Assembly (NCBI GenBank): GCA_003013855.2
Contig: ML058433.1
Coordinates: 7,811,966-7,875,965 of the forward strand
DNA from: Liriodendron chinense
Taxonomy: Eukaryota > Streptophyta > Magnoliopsida > Magnoliales > Magnoliaceae
Length of the DNA: 64,000 bases
Direction of reading: 5' to 3'
Made by a program: the position numbers and the translations under genes. This document shows, one piece after another, positions 35,122-46,687 of this stretch. Under the pieces are notes generated by a model. That model saw only the letters and a list, made by a program, of their open reading frames with translations. It was not told the DNA's origin and searched no databases. Each line of letters opens with the position of its first letter. Positions within the stretch are counted from its first letter, which is position 1.

Positions 35122-35126
35122 ATCAA

Positions 35127-35977
35127 TGTTGAAATATTTTTGGTTAAAATTGTTTTGAAAACGTTGAAAAAAAACCATCTTTGTTTTTGTCCCATATCAG
35201 ATGGGAGAAAAAACTTTTTCTTCTTTATAAGTAGGGTGTTGTGCACCTTACTTATTTATGGTGGGAGAGAAGAGTATGGTGGCATTGGAACACCGTGCTC
35301 GGAATCGGTCTCGGTCTCGGACTCGATCACGGGCACGGGCTCGGTGCAAGGACGTGGGTATGTGAGGCAGTGTGGCTGTAAAGGCGCTAGTGGCGCACAC
35401 TATTGAGTCTAAACAGCCAGCATGCAGGTGTAACTCCCACATGAACAACGGTCAGAAACTGCCAGAAAACGGCTAGTTTCTCCCAACAGTCAGAAAACGG
35501 CTAGTGCCATTATGGCTCTGGACCAAAACTGCCAGCCACCCTTGCCTATATAAATAGGACAGGTCTGGTTTATTTCAACGCAACAACTGCAATCACAATC
35601 ATATAAACTGAACTAACATCCTTCTAAGAAATTAGCCTCTTGGTTTGGTTCATACAAACTAAGCCACTTAGACCAGAGTAGTGGTCTATTGTTGCAAGAA
35701 GAAGACCGCCATTCTTTTTCTCTCTTTCTTTTTCATTTCTGCCAGAGATTGTGTTACAGAGTTCCATAGTGCTCTCGTCATTTTTGCTGAACGCAGAACC
35801 ACATTAGGCTCGTTGTATCCTGGAAGTAATCCGCCTGCAACCTAACAGCAGACTCAAAGAAATTCGAGTAGGGGCGAATTACGCTTTAAGGACAATGTGT
35901 TTTTTCACATGTTTTAGCCTGTCCTTATTTTCGGTTTTTCCTATTAAATTATTTTCTGAGATCAGAAATTCTCAACA
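35127..35977 (+). repeat. Copia 5' LTR (with internal deletion)
   Basis: 851 bp. A 'ctcggtctcggactcg' word array is at about 35300-35350 and the TATA box 'tatataaat' near 35548. Relative to the 3' LTR about 310 bp is missing at about 35398, between 'ggcgcac' and 'tgagtctaaacagccagcatg'. Confidence 0.92.
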
Positions 35978-36002
35978 ATCTTAAAACGTAATTATTTCTG
36001 AT

Positions 36003-36768
36003 ATGGAAACCGAAGGGGTATCATCAATCAAGCTAATGAACCAGGATCTGATTTGTCCGGACCGGTTCGATGGAACCAATTTCACCAGATGGCAGGATAA
36101 GATAAAATTTCTGCTTATGGCGTTGAAGATATTCTATATCTTAGACCCGAACTTGAAGCCGCTTCCTCCAGCAACTGATGAAGACACGACTGAGCAGATC
36201 AATGCACGTATCAAAAGAGAAGAAGATAATCTACTGTGTCGAGAACACATCTTGAATACGTTATCTAATCGTTTGTATGATCAATACACCAAAACCAATT
36301 CTGCTAAAGAAATTTGGACTGCTCTCGAGTTTAAATTCCAGATCGAAGAAGAAGGTACAAATAAATATCTCATAGCTAGCTATTTCGACTACAACATGGT
36401 AGATAACAAATCGTTATTAGATCAAATCGGAGAACTACAGCTAATTGTTAGCAAAATTAGTTCTCTAAAAATTGATATCCTTGAATCTTTCCAAGTCGGG
36501 GCTATAATCACAAAATTGCTCCCGAGTTGGACAGAATACAGGAAGAAACTGCTACATAAATCAATGACTATTCACTAGAACAAATCCAGAAACATCTCAA
36601 AATAGATGAAGAATCCCGAAACCGTGAAAAGAAAAATGAAAACGAAAATTCTTCGTCCAAGGTGCAAGCAGTAAAAAGTACCCAAAACAAGAATCCTAAG
36701 AAGAACGGTTCCCTGAAACCTAATAAAGGAAAATTTAAGAAACCACGAAAGAAGAACGGAAAGTTCAA
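36003..36768 (+). pseudogene. Copia gag (UBN2-type)
   Basis: ATG at 36003, 26 bp after the LTR. It reads 'DRFDGTNFTRWQDKIKFLLM', then the UBN2-type region (AKEIWTALEFKFQ, 'LIASYFDYNMVD'). A frameshift near 36570 moves the C-terminal part 'EQIQKHLKIDEESRNREKKN' into another frame, which leads into the lysine-rich linker before the knuckle. Confidence 0.85.
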
Positions 36769-37585
36769 AAGCCTTTGCCATGTCTGTGGGAAAACTGGGC
36801 ATTACACTCGAGTATGCCAACTTCAAAAATTAAAAAATGAGGTAAGTGCAATTGAAGAAGACATAGTAGCCATGATCACTGTGGTAAACATAATCCAAGG
36901 CAAAGTACCCGGTTGGTGGTATGATACAGCTGTCACAGTCCATGTAAGCTATGACAGATCAACCTTTAAAACTTATGAGGACGTGACCAATGGTCAAGAA
37001 GTTGAAATAGGTAATGAAGTCCGATTGAAGGTTGTAGGCAAAGGAACCGTGGAACTAATCTTTACCTCTGGAAAGAAAGTGATTCTAACTAATGTACTTC
37101 ATGTCCTAATCATGAGACGAAACTTAGTTTTTGGGGATCTTCTAGGAAAATCAGGAATATGGTTAGTATTTGAGTCAGGAAAACTGATTCTGTTAAAGAA
37201 TGGAAACTTCGCTGGTAAGGGATATGCTTGTAATGGGATGATTAAGTTTTCCTTGAATGAAAGTAGTTCTTCTGCGTATATGATTAAATCTGTAGCATTG
37301 TGTCATGGTAGATTAATACACATATGTTATAGTACCTTAAAATTCATGTCTAAGAATGGCTTAATCTCACACACAGATAGTCAAAATGACAAATGTAAAG
37401 TGTGCACAAGGTCTAAATTTGCAAATAAACATTTTCCTCGTGTTAAGAGATCATCTCAAATATTAGACGTAATACACATTGATATCTGTGAGTTAAATGG
37501 CATTCTTATATGTGGAGGAAGAAGATATTTTATAACCTCTATCGATTTGCTGCAAATATGTACATGTATACCTTCTAAAGAATAA
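36662..37585 (+). pseudogene. Copia zinc knuckle, protease and integrase N-terminus
   Basis: The CCHC knuckle CHVCGKTGHYTRVC is near 36777. The protease near 36915 reads WWYDTAVTVHVSYDRSTF: the catalytic DTG/DSG is DTA, so Gly is lost. The pre-integrase zinc region near 37300-37420 (GRLIHICYSTLKFM ... CKVCTRSKF) has lost part of its HH pair. The integrase start 'DVIHIDICELNG' (first catalytic Asp) follows, and the frame shifts at about 37540. Confidence 0.85.
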
Positions 37586-37589
37586 AGAT

Positions 37590-37970
37590 GAAGCACTCAG
37601 CATGTTCAAGATATATAAAGCAGAAGTGGAAAATCAACTAAACAAGAAAATAAAAGTTCTTCGTAGCGACAGAAGAGGAGAGTATTTTTCAAAAGAGTTC
37701 TCCAACTTCTATGAAGAACATGGCATTATACACCAATGCACTACACCGTACACACCACAACAGAACGGTATAGCTGAACGAAAGAATAAAACCTTAGTAG
37801 AGATGATCAACTCAATGCTAATACAAGCAAAGTTGCCACTAGGACTTTGGGGTGAAGCACTTCTAGCAGCATGCCACATCCTAAATAGGGTTCCTTCTAA
37901 GAAGTTTAACACTTCACCATACGAGGTATGGAAAGGTAGAAAATCTAATATGGAATACCTTAAAGTGTAA
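37590..37970 (+). pseudogene. Copia integrase core
   Basis: Contains 'KVLRSDRRGEYFSKEF' (second Asp), 'CTTPYTPQQNGIAERKNKTL' (catalytic Glu) and 'LWGEALLAACHILNRVPSKK'. Ends at TAA 37968. Confidence 0.87.
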
Positions 37971-38917
37971 GAGTGTCTTGCATATTGTAGAAAGCTTGAT
38001 CCCAAAATAACTAAATTAAGATTCAAAGCTATTAAGTGCGCCTTTGTAGGATATGCACAAAATAGCAAAGTCTATAGACTCTTAGACTTAGAGTCTAATA
38101 CCATCATAGAGTCTAGAGATGTTGAGTTCTTTAAAAACTCTCCTTAAAGTCAAAGGATAATGAAATCCAAACTCCAACAGAGAAACCTATGGTAGAAGTT
38201 TAACAAGAAGTTGAAGCTCCAATCGAACCATGTAGGAGTCAAAGGGTAAGAGTAGAAAAGAGTCTTGATCCTAAACAGATAGACTCTCAGCGTATCTCTT
38301 TTCATCTCGTAGAAGGAGATAGAGAAAATATCATTAGAAAGATACCTATAGGTATGACTATAGAAGATGATCCAACAACCTATAGAAAAGCTGTAACTTT
38401 TGAAGATTCAGCTTTTTAGAAAGAAGCCATCAATGATGAGATGGACTCGATTATGTTAAACCAAACCCGAGAACTGATAGATCTACTTCCGGCTTCTAAA
38501 CATATTGGGTGTAAGTGAGTATTTAGAAAGAAATATCACACTGATGGAACTATTCAAACCTTTAAAGTTAGACTGGTAGCTAAATGATTCAGACAAAAAG
38601 AAGGAATAGATTATTTTGACACATACTCACCTGTGGCGAAAATAACATCTATTAGGATTATGTTTGCTTTAGCATCCATACATCAGTTGTATATTTATCA
38701 GATGGATGTAAAGACTGCTTTCCTGAATGGAGACCTCGACGAGGAGGTATACATGGAACAACCTGAAGGGTTCGTTCTGCCAAGAAATGAGAAGAAAGTC
38801 TGTAAATTAATTAAATCTTGTATAGACTAAAATGGACACCTAAACAGTGGCATGAGAAGTTGGATTCTAAATACTATCTCATGGATTCATGCATAATGTA
38901 GCAGACAAATGCATATA

Positions 38918-40972
38918 TGTTAGTGCACATGTTTATTAGCGCACGTATTTATCAATTAGCGTGATCTATGAGTCGTCGAGTCTATATGCTTCATAAGAGC
39001 TGAAGATCAAAATATTGAAGATCTCGTCAACATCAACCATAAGAGAAAAGGTAAATCATAGTGCCTTGGTGAACCCTAGCCTTTAACCTCTCTTAGACCA
39101 TGTCGTATCTAGGCCTTATCCTCTAGTTGACTTATGCTTAAAAGATATGATCTTTAGTCTCTCATAACCTAAGAGTGAATGTCCAAATGATCAGCTTGGA
39201 CCTAAGTGTTTTGAGTTTAAAAGACTTGAAAAAAAAAAGATACGGAAAGTGTATTTTTAGGTTGATCGATCCTATCGAGCATACCATTGATCCTATCGAA
39301 GGATTAATTGATCTTATCGATGGACCCATCGATGCTATTGAGCATCAGTCCAGCAACTGAAAAACCTTTCTGGACAGTCCGTCGATCCTATCGATGAAAG
39401 CTTCGATGAAATCGAGCATCTGTCCAGCAATCTAAAAAATTCTCTAGACAGTCTGTCGACCCTATCGAAGACCATATCAACAACCATATCGAAGCTCTCT
39501 GTCAAGATCTGAAAATTCTCTGGACAGTCCGTCGATCCTATCGAAGACCCTATCGAAGCTCTTTGTCCATATCTGAAAATTCTTTGGACAGTCTATCGAT
39601 CCTATCGATGAAATCGTCGATGCTATCGAAGAGTCCGTCGACCCTATCGACGAACTTATTGAAGCTCTCTGTCCAGCAATTTGCTTATATGACTAAACAC
39701 TCCTTCGATCTTATCGACAATCTGCTCGAGCCTATCGATCTAGCCATTTTTTACCGTTTTCTAGCCGTTGTATTTATGCTATTCAATCCCTTGCTAGTTC
39801 CCTTGGTCGATCATGGAGAAGAGAGTTGAGCTCTAAGAGTGTGAGTTCCTATAGTAAAAAACCCTTCTTCCTAAAGCTCTATCCCTTGAGTTCATTGTTC
39901 AAACCTTGTTCTTGAAGAACATTGATGAGCATTCAAAGCTCGGATTGAAACATGAACTCAAGCCTTCATTAATGGCCCTTGACCTAATCTGAGATAGGTA
40001 CATCCTTAGTCTTGAAGGCCATTAATGCAACTCTAGGTGAAACCTTCCGTCTTCATTAAAAGCCCTATCCTATAGAAGGTTCACCCAACCTTTTATCCCT
40101 CACCTTGGCACTACAAAACCACATCTGAAGCAACGTTGCTGATCGAGGGAACTGAAGAATGAGCTGTTCGTGCAAGTCAAAGCTTCTTCAACAAAGGCAT
40201 TTTCAAGGGGCTCATCCAGCTAAGTATTTCTTAGTATTAGAGTCCAAGTTTATTTCTTGTGTAGAGTTGTCCTTGGAGAGGACGTGTCCTTGTACAGGAC
40301 GAAGTTGGAGTTTATGATCCAAAATTGAAAAGTTTTTGCGTAGGCCTCCGACACAGGAGAATTCATGCGTTGTCCTTGTGTAGGATTAGTGGAGTCATTG
40401 TGTAGGATTAGCCTTGTGTAAGTTGTAAAGGTTGAGATGTGAACCTCATTTAAAACCTCCGATAGTAAATGCCGGTATACTCAAAGGAGTTGAGTACTTG
40501 AATCGGGAGTGGAGTAGACTCATCGTCGAACCACTATACATCGTGTGCAATGTGGTGAATACTTCTTGTCCATTATTTTGATTGATTGCTAAATTCTATA
40601 AATGACTTGTTGAATGCATACTACATGCTTGAGAAAATTCCTACAAGATATTCTCCATTATATGCTCAACTGAATGTTTAGAATAAGTACGAATATCAAT
40701 TGTTTGATCATATGCTTTTATTGTATCTCCTTGTAGACTTCACTCAGTTCATATCATAACTCATAGTCTACATCATCATCTTAGATTAGCTACCATAATA
40801 GGAGGATCTTTTACCTTGGATCTTATGCCTTGCATGTGCACAATTGGAAAATCATATTGTGAAGGCAATTTAGTTTTAATTAGCAAAGAAATTTATAAAG
40901 TCCTATTCACCCCCCTCTAGGACATAAGCATATCTTCAAGCTTATTTTGGTAGCGGTAAAACTGCAATTTCA
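38918..40972 (+). repeat. 2055-bp 5' LTR with TATCGAT word array
   Basis: 39258-39740 holds more than 15 words of the type 'tcgatcctatcga' in a looser ~110-bp period with the filler 'tctggacagtccg' and 'tgtccagcaa'. A TATA-like 'tatttatgc' lies at 39771. The end has the 'cacccccctctaggac' signature shared with the solo LTR at 58136 and the fragment near 51370. Confidence 0.9.
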
Positions 40973-40974
40973 AT

Positions 40975-40986
40975 TGGTATCAGAGC
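40975..40986 (+). promoter_or_regulatory. Primer binding site (initiator Met tRNA)
   Basis: A perfect TGGTATCAGAGC two bases after the LTR end. Confidence 0.9.
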
Positions 40987-41042
40987 GGGTTCCTCTTCAA
41001 GGGCTTAACCGCCTAGAGGTCGATCTAAGAGAGCTTGTAAGT

Positions 41043-41649
41043 ATGTCTAACTCCGAAGCGAGTTTGATTTCTAGTCCTCTACACTTTGATGTATCTGATT
41101 ATACATATTGAAAGGCTAGAATGAGAATATTTTTAATGTCACTAGATCCAGCCATATGGGACATAATTGAGAAAGGTTGGTCGGTCCCTATTGTTCAAAC
41201 TAAAAGTAAGGGTAAGACAACTTCCACTCCAAAAGATGAATCAAAATGGAGTAAAGAAGGATGGGCCAAATCTATGAGCAATTTTAAAGCCTTTGATGTA
41301 ATCCTTTGTGCCCACTCCCAAGGAGAACAAAATATAATATCATCTTGCAAATCAGCTAAGCAAGCTTGGGAGTTGTTGGAATCTACTTGTGAAAATTATT
41401 CTTGCACAACCGATTCATCTGTGTCCATCCCTCCTACCAAAAGAGTAATTAGTATCAATCTAAGAGAAGAAATGAACAATGACGATTCTCCTCTAGTAGT
41501 GATAATGAAAATAATGATGAGGATGACCAATTACAAGATGTCTATAATGAGCTCTATTGTGAAAGTTTAAAAGTAATGAAAGAGCTCAATAAAGAAAAGA
41601 ATGAAAAGAAAAAGTTGGAAATTGACAATGTCTCTCTAACTAAAGAAAA
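41043..41649 (+). pseudogene. Truncated gag of the long-LTR Copia
   Basis: Reads 'SPLHFDVSDYTYW', a stop, then 'KARMRIFLMSLDPAIWDIIEKGW' and 'SCKSAKQAWELLESTCE', the SIRE-type gag N-terminal region. A lysine/glutamate-rich helix follows and is cut at the deletion joint with the 3' LTR at 41650. Confidence 0.8.
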
Positions 41650-42125
41650 GTATCTCCTTGTAGACTTCACTCAATTCATATCATAACTCATAGTCTACAT
41701 CATTATCTTAGATTAGCTACCATAATAGGATGATCTTTTACCTTAGATCTTATGCCTTGCATGTGCACAATTGGAAAATCATATTGTGAAGGCAATTTAG
41801 TTTTAATTGGCAAAGAAATTTATAAAGTATTATTCACCTCCCTTTAGGATATAAGCATATCTTCAAGCTTATCTTGGTAGCGGTAAAGCTGCAATTTCAA
41901 TATATTCCAAAACAAGTAGTAATTATATAATTGTTATTTGTTTATATGTTGATGACATGTTAATAATAAGTAACAAAATTGAAGGTGTAAGTGAAACAAA
42001 GAAGTTTCTGTCTTCTGTATTTAAAATGAAGGATCTTGGACAAGTTAATGTATGCAATGCAATGCAATGCATTAGACCAGACATTGCATATGTTGTGATT
42101 AAACTAAGTAGGTTTACTAGTAATC

Positions 42126-42727
42126 CCAGTGTAGAACATTAGATGGTAATAGGTAGAGTACTTGGTTATTTAAAAGCAGCCAAGGACTTAGGGTTATTTT
42201 ACTCAGAATTTTCAGCTGTACTGGAAGGATATACTGATGCAAGTTGGATATCGAGTGCAGGTGACAACAAATCCACTACTGGATGGGTTTTCACCCTAGG
42301 AGGTGCAGCTGTATCTTGGGGATCCAAAAAACAAACCTGCATAACTCACTCAACAATGGAGTCTGAGTTCATAGCCCTTGCTGTAACAGGTAAAGAGGCT
42401 GAGTGGCTTAGGGATCTTCTTTTAGAAATTTCATTCTATGCGAAGCCGTTACCGGCTATTTCACAATATTGCGATGGTGAAGCCACATTAGTTAGAGCCT
42501 ACAGCGGCACGTATAATGGAAAATCCAGACATATAAGTCTGAGACATGACTATGTAAGACAACTGATTCAAGATGGAATCATTGCAACTTCTTATGTAAA
42601 GTCAAGTGATAACTTAGTTGATCATTTTACTAAACCTCTAATGAGAGAGGTAGTAAGGACAATATCCAGAGAAATGTGGCTGAAACTTTTTTCAAAAGAT
42701 TTCACCAGTGATGGAAACCCAACCTAA
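42126..42727 (+). pseudogene. Copia RNase H domain, open
   Basis: An open stretch with all usual Copia RNase H landmarks: 'EGYTDASWISSAGDNKSTTG', 'SKKQTCITHSTMESEFIAL', 'KEAEWLRDLL', 'NGKSRHISLRHDYVRQLI' and 'VDHFTKPLMREVV'. It is preceded by a TAG (42140) that replaces a codon before 'MVIGRVLGYLK'. The catalytic Asp, Glu and Asp positions look intact. It is the only long undamaged segment of the element. About 540 bp of non-coding sequence separates it from the 3' LTR. Confidence 0.85.
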
Positions 42728-43271
42728 AATTAGAAAATCTCTATATAAGGGTTCAATGGGTAAAAATAAGTCACTGATATGTGAAAAGTTTCACCACTAA
42801 ATTATGTATATATTTCATCCAGAATTATAGTGCTGGCCGTTACAAATGGAGGGTTGAGTCTTAAAAACTCTTAATGCAGTCCAATATTAAGGACAAGTTT
42901 CTGAAAGTAGCTGAGACACTGGAAGGACTTCACCTATATGAACGTAGAGGTGGTGCCGCATCTCATGAGAATAAGAGTTTTCTCGGGATCCTTTATAAAA
43001 CAGGATAAGCACAAGGCCATTAAATGTGCTACGCAAGAATTGTAGGAACTCAAACAACACTTAGAAAGTATGTGTGTGGTATTTTCGATCCTGTTATCTA
43101 AAAATAACTGGTTTAAAGCTACGGCTACCAGTAATTTCGATAGGTTTTTGAAATACTTACATTAAGGAATGATTCAAATCGAAAGATATCTTTCTTTACG
43201 CATATGATCTTTTATACTCTAGCAGATGTTGTTTTTTTCGTTTTAAAATTATTTTCAATCAAGTGGGGGAT

Positions 43272-44435
43272 TGTTGAAATATTTTTGGTTAAAAATGTTT
43301 TGAAAAAGTTGAAAAAAACCATATTTGTTTTTGTCCCATATCGGATGGGAGAAAAAACTTTTTCTTCTTTATAAGTAGGGTGTTATGCATCTTATTTATG
43401 GTGGGAGAGGAGTATGGTGGCTTGCGTTTCGCACTGGAACACCGCGCATGCACATGGGCACCTGCTTGGTCTCGGTCTCAGACTCGGACTTGGACTCGGT
43501 TACGGGCATGAACATGGGCTCAGGCTCGGTGCGAGGGTGTGTGCATGTGAGGCAGTGTGGCTGTAGAGGCGCTAGTGGCGCACTTGGCACTTCGCACGTG
43601 CGCATCGTGTCGCAAATTGGTCATGACCTCGCGGACCGGAGCGAGACTAGTGCGAGTCGCGGTGCGACAGAGGCTAGGTAGTAAGTCAGGTGGCTGGATT
43701 TGAAACAGAGGAGGTGCTGTGGGTAGGAGGTCTGACAGAGAGACCTCTCTGCTTTTTATAGAGAGCTGCAGGGCTATTTAGAGGGGCTTGTGTAACTGCT
43801 CATGTAGTAACGGTCCAGTCCATGCAGTAACAGCTGCATGTGGCTAGCCCAACACTCAGAAAACAACTAGCCACTGAGTCTAAACAGCCAGCATGTAGGT
43901 GTAACTCCCACATGCACAATGGTAAAAAACTGTCAGAAAACGGCTAGTTTCTCCCAACAGCCAGAAAACGGCTAGTGCTATTATGGCTCTAGACTAAAAC
44001 TGCCAACTACCCTTGCCTATATAAACCGGACAGGTCACAACAACTGCAATCACAACCATCTCAACTGAACCAGTACCCTTCTAAGAAATTAGTCTCTCGG
44101 TTTGGTTCATACAAACCGAGCCACTTAAGATCAGAGTAGTGGTCTACTGCTGTAAGAAGAAGACCACCATTCTTTTTCTCTCTTTCTTTTTCATTTCTGT
44201 CAGAGGTTGTGTTACAGAGTTTTATAGTGGTCTTTTCGTTTTTGCTAAACGCAGAACCACATTAGGCTTGTCGTATCCTGGAAGCAATCCGCCTACAACC
44301 TAACAGTAGACTCAAAGAAATTTGAGTAGGGGCGAATTACGCTTTAAGGACAACGTGTTTTTTCATGTGCTTCAGCATGTCCTTATTTTTGGTTTTTCCT
44401 ATTAAATTATTTTCTAAGATAAAAAATTCTCAACA
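43272..44435 (+). repeat. Copia 3' LTR (full length)
   Basis: 1164 bp, preceded by the polypurine tract 'aagtgggggat'. A degenerate 'ctcggact' array is at 43460-43540 and the TATA box 'tatataaac' near 44018. It is the complete version of the LTR that is shortened at 35127. Confidence 0.92.
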
Positions 44436-44655
44436 ATCAATGTCCTGCAAAATCAGCAACTAGGAAGGAGATATCATTTATGGAGGCAAGAGACAAGTTT
44501 TGCTCTTGTAGAGGGTTTTACAAACATAGATCACTTTTTTTCTATTGGATATGACTGCTTTAAGCCTTCACTAGGAATAACCCATAACACAAATTACACC
44601 ACCATACTCACTAATCAGTTGCATGCATTGCAACAACCATTGAGATGGAGCCAAG

Positions 44656-45226
44656 TGTTGGAAACAGATGCCTCAAAATTATTGCACAGGGGCCACTGAC
44701 CGGTCGGTCATGGTGAACATTGCTAGACTGTTTTTTGGGTTCTGTCGGCCGATCAGCTGGTTGACGTTGAGCTTTGGCCGGTCGACAGTCTCCCTGTTGG
44801 AGTTGGATTCTTGCACGGGTTTGTGCAAGGAGTTTCTATTTTTAGTTTTCTCCTATATAAGGGGATGTATTACGAGAATATAGGTATCCTAGATTGTTTC
44901 CTAGACGGGAAAGGTGATTGAGAGAGCTTCTAGGTGAGAGAAAGAGCTTGAAGAAGAGGGTTTTCTTCTTGGGTAAGCTTAGGATTTCTCTTGTGGGCTT
45001 GGGTTTTGGGTCTTAAGTTCCATCTCTTGTTACTTCTGATATTATAGTGGATTGGTGTCGCTTTGTGCCGTGGTTTTTTTTACTCGTGAGGGGTTTTTCC
45101 ACGTTAAATTCGGATTGTCTATGTGTGGGTGGTTGCATGAATTGTGATTGCATTGTGTTGCTTGTTTGATTCAATTTGCTGTTGGAGTTCGGCTTGGTTT
45201 CCGCTGCCGGCCCTCCTATCCCAAGA
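44656..45226 (+). repeat. TR-GAG A 5' LTR
   Basis: About 571 bp. GGTCGG/CCGGTCGAC words at 44697-44785, TATA box 'tatataag' at 44855. The 3' end (near 'tatcccaaga') is approximate. Confidence 0.88.
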
Positions 45227-45282
45227 ACTAGTATCAGAGTGATCGTTGGGGTGTAACAGAAATTTAAATTTGAGACAAGAGC

Positions 45283-46440
45283 ATGACATCGGGCATGAGG
45301 TTCGACATGGAGAAGTATTCAAGGAAAAACAATTTTGAACTTTGGAAGGTGAAGATGAAAGGCTTTCTAGTTCAGCAAGGATTGCAATATGCGCTTCTTG
45401 GAGAACGACCAAAAGCTATGAAAGAAGGAGAGTGAAAGAAGATCGATGAAAAGGTCAATGTCTCAATCCAATTGTGCCTTACAGATGAGGTCCTGTATAA
45501 CGTCATGAAAGAGAAGACTGCGGCTGCAACATGGGCAAAGTTGGAGAATATCTACGTGAAGAATCTCTGAAAAATCGCATATACTTGAAGCTTTAGTTGT
45601 ACAATTTGAGGATGGCGGAGGGGGCCGATGTCGAGAGCAACATCAACAATTTCAATAGGCTTATTTGCAATTTGATGGATATAAATGAGCCGATGAAGGA
45701 CGAGGATCAAGCGTTTATCCTGTTGAATTTTCTTCTAGAATCATATGAGTCGCTCAAGAACTCTTTGTGCGCAGGTAGGGAGACTATTGGCGTAGAAATT
45801 GTTATCTCAGCCCTTCAAGCGAAAGCAATGAGAAGGAAAAGCGGCGTCATGGGTCCCTCTACTGATGAGGCACTGGTTATGAGGGGGAGGAATTCTGAGC
45901 AGGGTAGTGAATCTCCTTCATCGAGATCCAAATCAAAGGGCAAGTGGAGGCACAAGGTGAGATGCTGGAATTATGGGAAGAAGGGCATGTGAAAAGGGAT
46001 TGTTCGAATCCCAGGAAAAGGCAGGAGAAATCTGGAGATTCTTCTTGGGAGGGGACCAATATTGTAGAGGACGGTGGTGACGGTTGTGATGTATTGATTG
46101 TATCCCACATAGAGTCTCTTGGTGGAGAGTGGCTTTTGGATTCAGGTGCATCATGTCATGTATGTCCTGGCTGGAGTTCGTTCATGTCATACAAGGAGTA
46201 TGATGGTGGATCGGTGTTTGTGGGTGATGGTTACGCTCACAATGTGGTGGGAATTGGTTCGTGCGCATTAGGATGTTCGATAGAGTCGAACGGATCCTTG
46301 AAAGTGTGAAGCATGTCCCTGAGATGAAGAGGAATGTGATATCTCTTGGTGCACTCGAGGCGAAATGGTGCAGGTTCATCGGCTGTGATCGGTATTGTAA
46401 AGTGGTGAAGGGAGCACTCGTGGTGATTAAGGCATGGAGG
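45283..46440 (+). pseudogene. TR-GAG A gag and protease
   Basis: ATG at 45283, then 'MEKYSRKNNFELWKVKMKGF' and 'LVQQGL', typical of Tork-like Copia gag. TGA near 45434 and further stops break it. The knuckle CWNYGKKG (second Cys is Tyr) is near 45963, followed after a frameshift by 'HVKRDCSNPRKR'. The protease 'EWLLDSGASCHVCPGW' near 46127 has an intact DSGA. The protease C-terminus reads 'VKHVPEMKRNVISLGALEAK'. Coding homology ends in the pre-integrase region near 46520. Confidence 0.85.
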
Positions 46441-46687
46441 TGAGATAATCTTTACAAGGTGATTGGGAGCACAATTCATGGTGGAGCAGTGGGATCGACA
46501 ACGGGATCTACGGTTGTTCGTATGTGGCAAGAGAAAAGGGCCACATGGGAAGAGCAACTAGGCGTGTGAAGATGCAAGGATAAAGTCGATGGGGCATGAG
46601 AAGCGACGAGACTATAATGATGACAAAGTAGAGGTGGAGGTTGTATGTGGCAATGTGGTGCATAATGATTTGAGTCGTGGTGGAGTT

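Larger units (their letters stand above)
38918..41899 (+). mobile_element. Nested long-LTR (SIRE/Maximus-like) Copia, internally deleted
   Basis: TGTTAGTGCA...GCAATTTCA with a perfect 5-bp target duplication ATATA (38913-38917 and 41900-41904); taking it out restores the RT frame of the host Copia. The 5' LTR is complete (2055 bp). Then come a PBS, a gag fragment, and only the last 250 bp of the 3' LTR (41650-41899 matches 40723-40972). So a deletion after insertion removed everything from gag to the middle of the 3' LTR. Confidence 0.9.
38390..42060 (+). pseudogene. Copia reverse transcriptase, split by the nested element
   Basis: The N-terminal RT is at 38400-38830 (YFDTYSPVAKITSIRIMFAL, 'QMDVKTAFLNGDLDEEVYME') with stops at about 38417, 38518 and 38585. 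A frameshift then leads to 'KQWHEK' and 'ADKCIY', where the nested Copia interrupts. After 41904 the frame resumes with 'CLYVDDMLIISNKIEG', the catalytic YVDD. From 42040 about 80 codons are missing where 'KMKDLGQV' jumps to 'CIRPDIAYVV' through a short (ATGCA)n run. Confidence 0.85.
35127..44435 (+). mobile_element. Ty1/Copia element, complete with LTRs and target duplication, carrying a nested Copia
   Basis: Both LTRs start TGTTGAAATATTTTTGG and end AATTCTCAACA, flanked by a perfect 5-bp target duplication ATCAA (35122-35126 and 44436-44440). The internal order gag, zinc knuckle, protease, integrase, RT, RNase H is Copia-type. A second Copia (38918-41899) is nested in the RT. The 5' LTR is 851 bp and the 3' LTR 1164 bp because the 5' copy has lost about 310 bp. 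The coding region has frameshifts in gag, integrase and RT, but RNase H is open over its whole length. Confidence 0.93.

Noticed and set aside
40975..40986. TGGTATCAGAGC and similar sites as tRNA gene pieces
   Set aside because: These are retrotransposon primer binding sites next to LTR ends, not tRNA genes.
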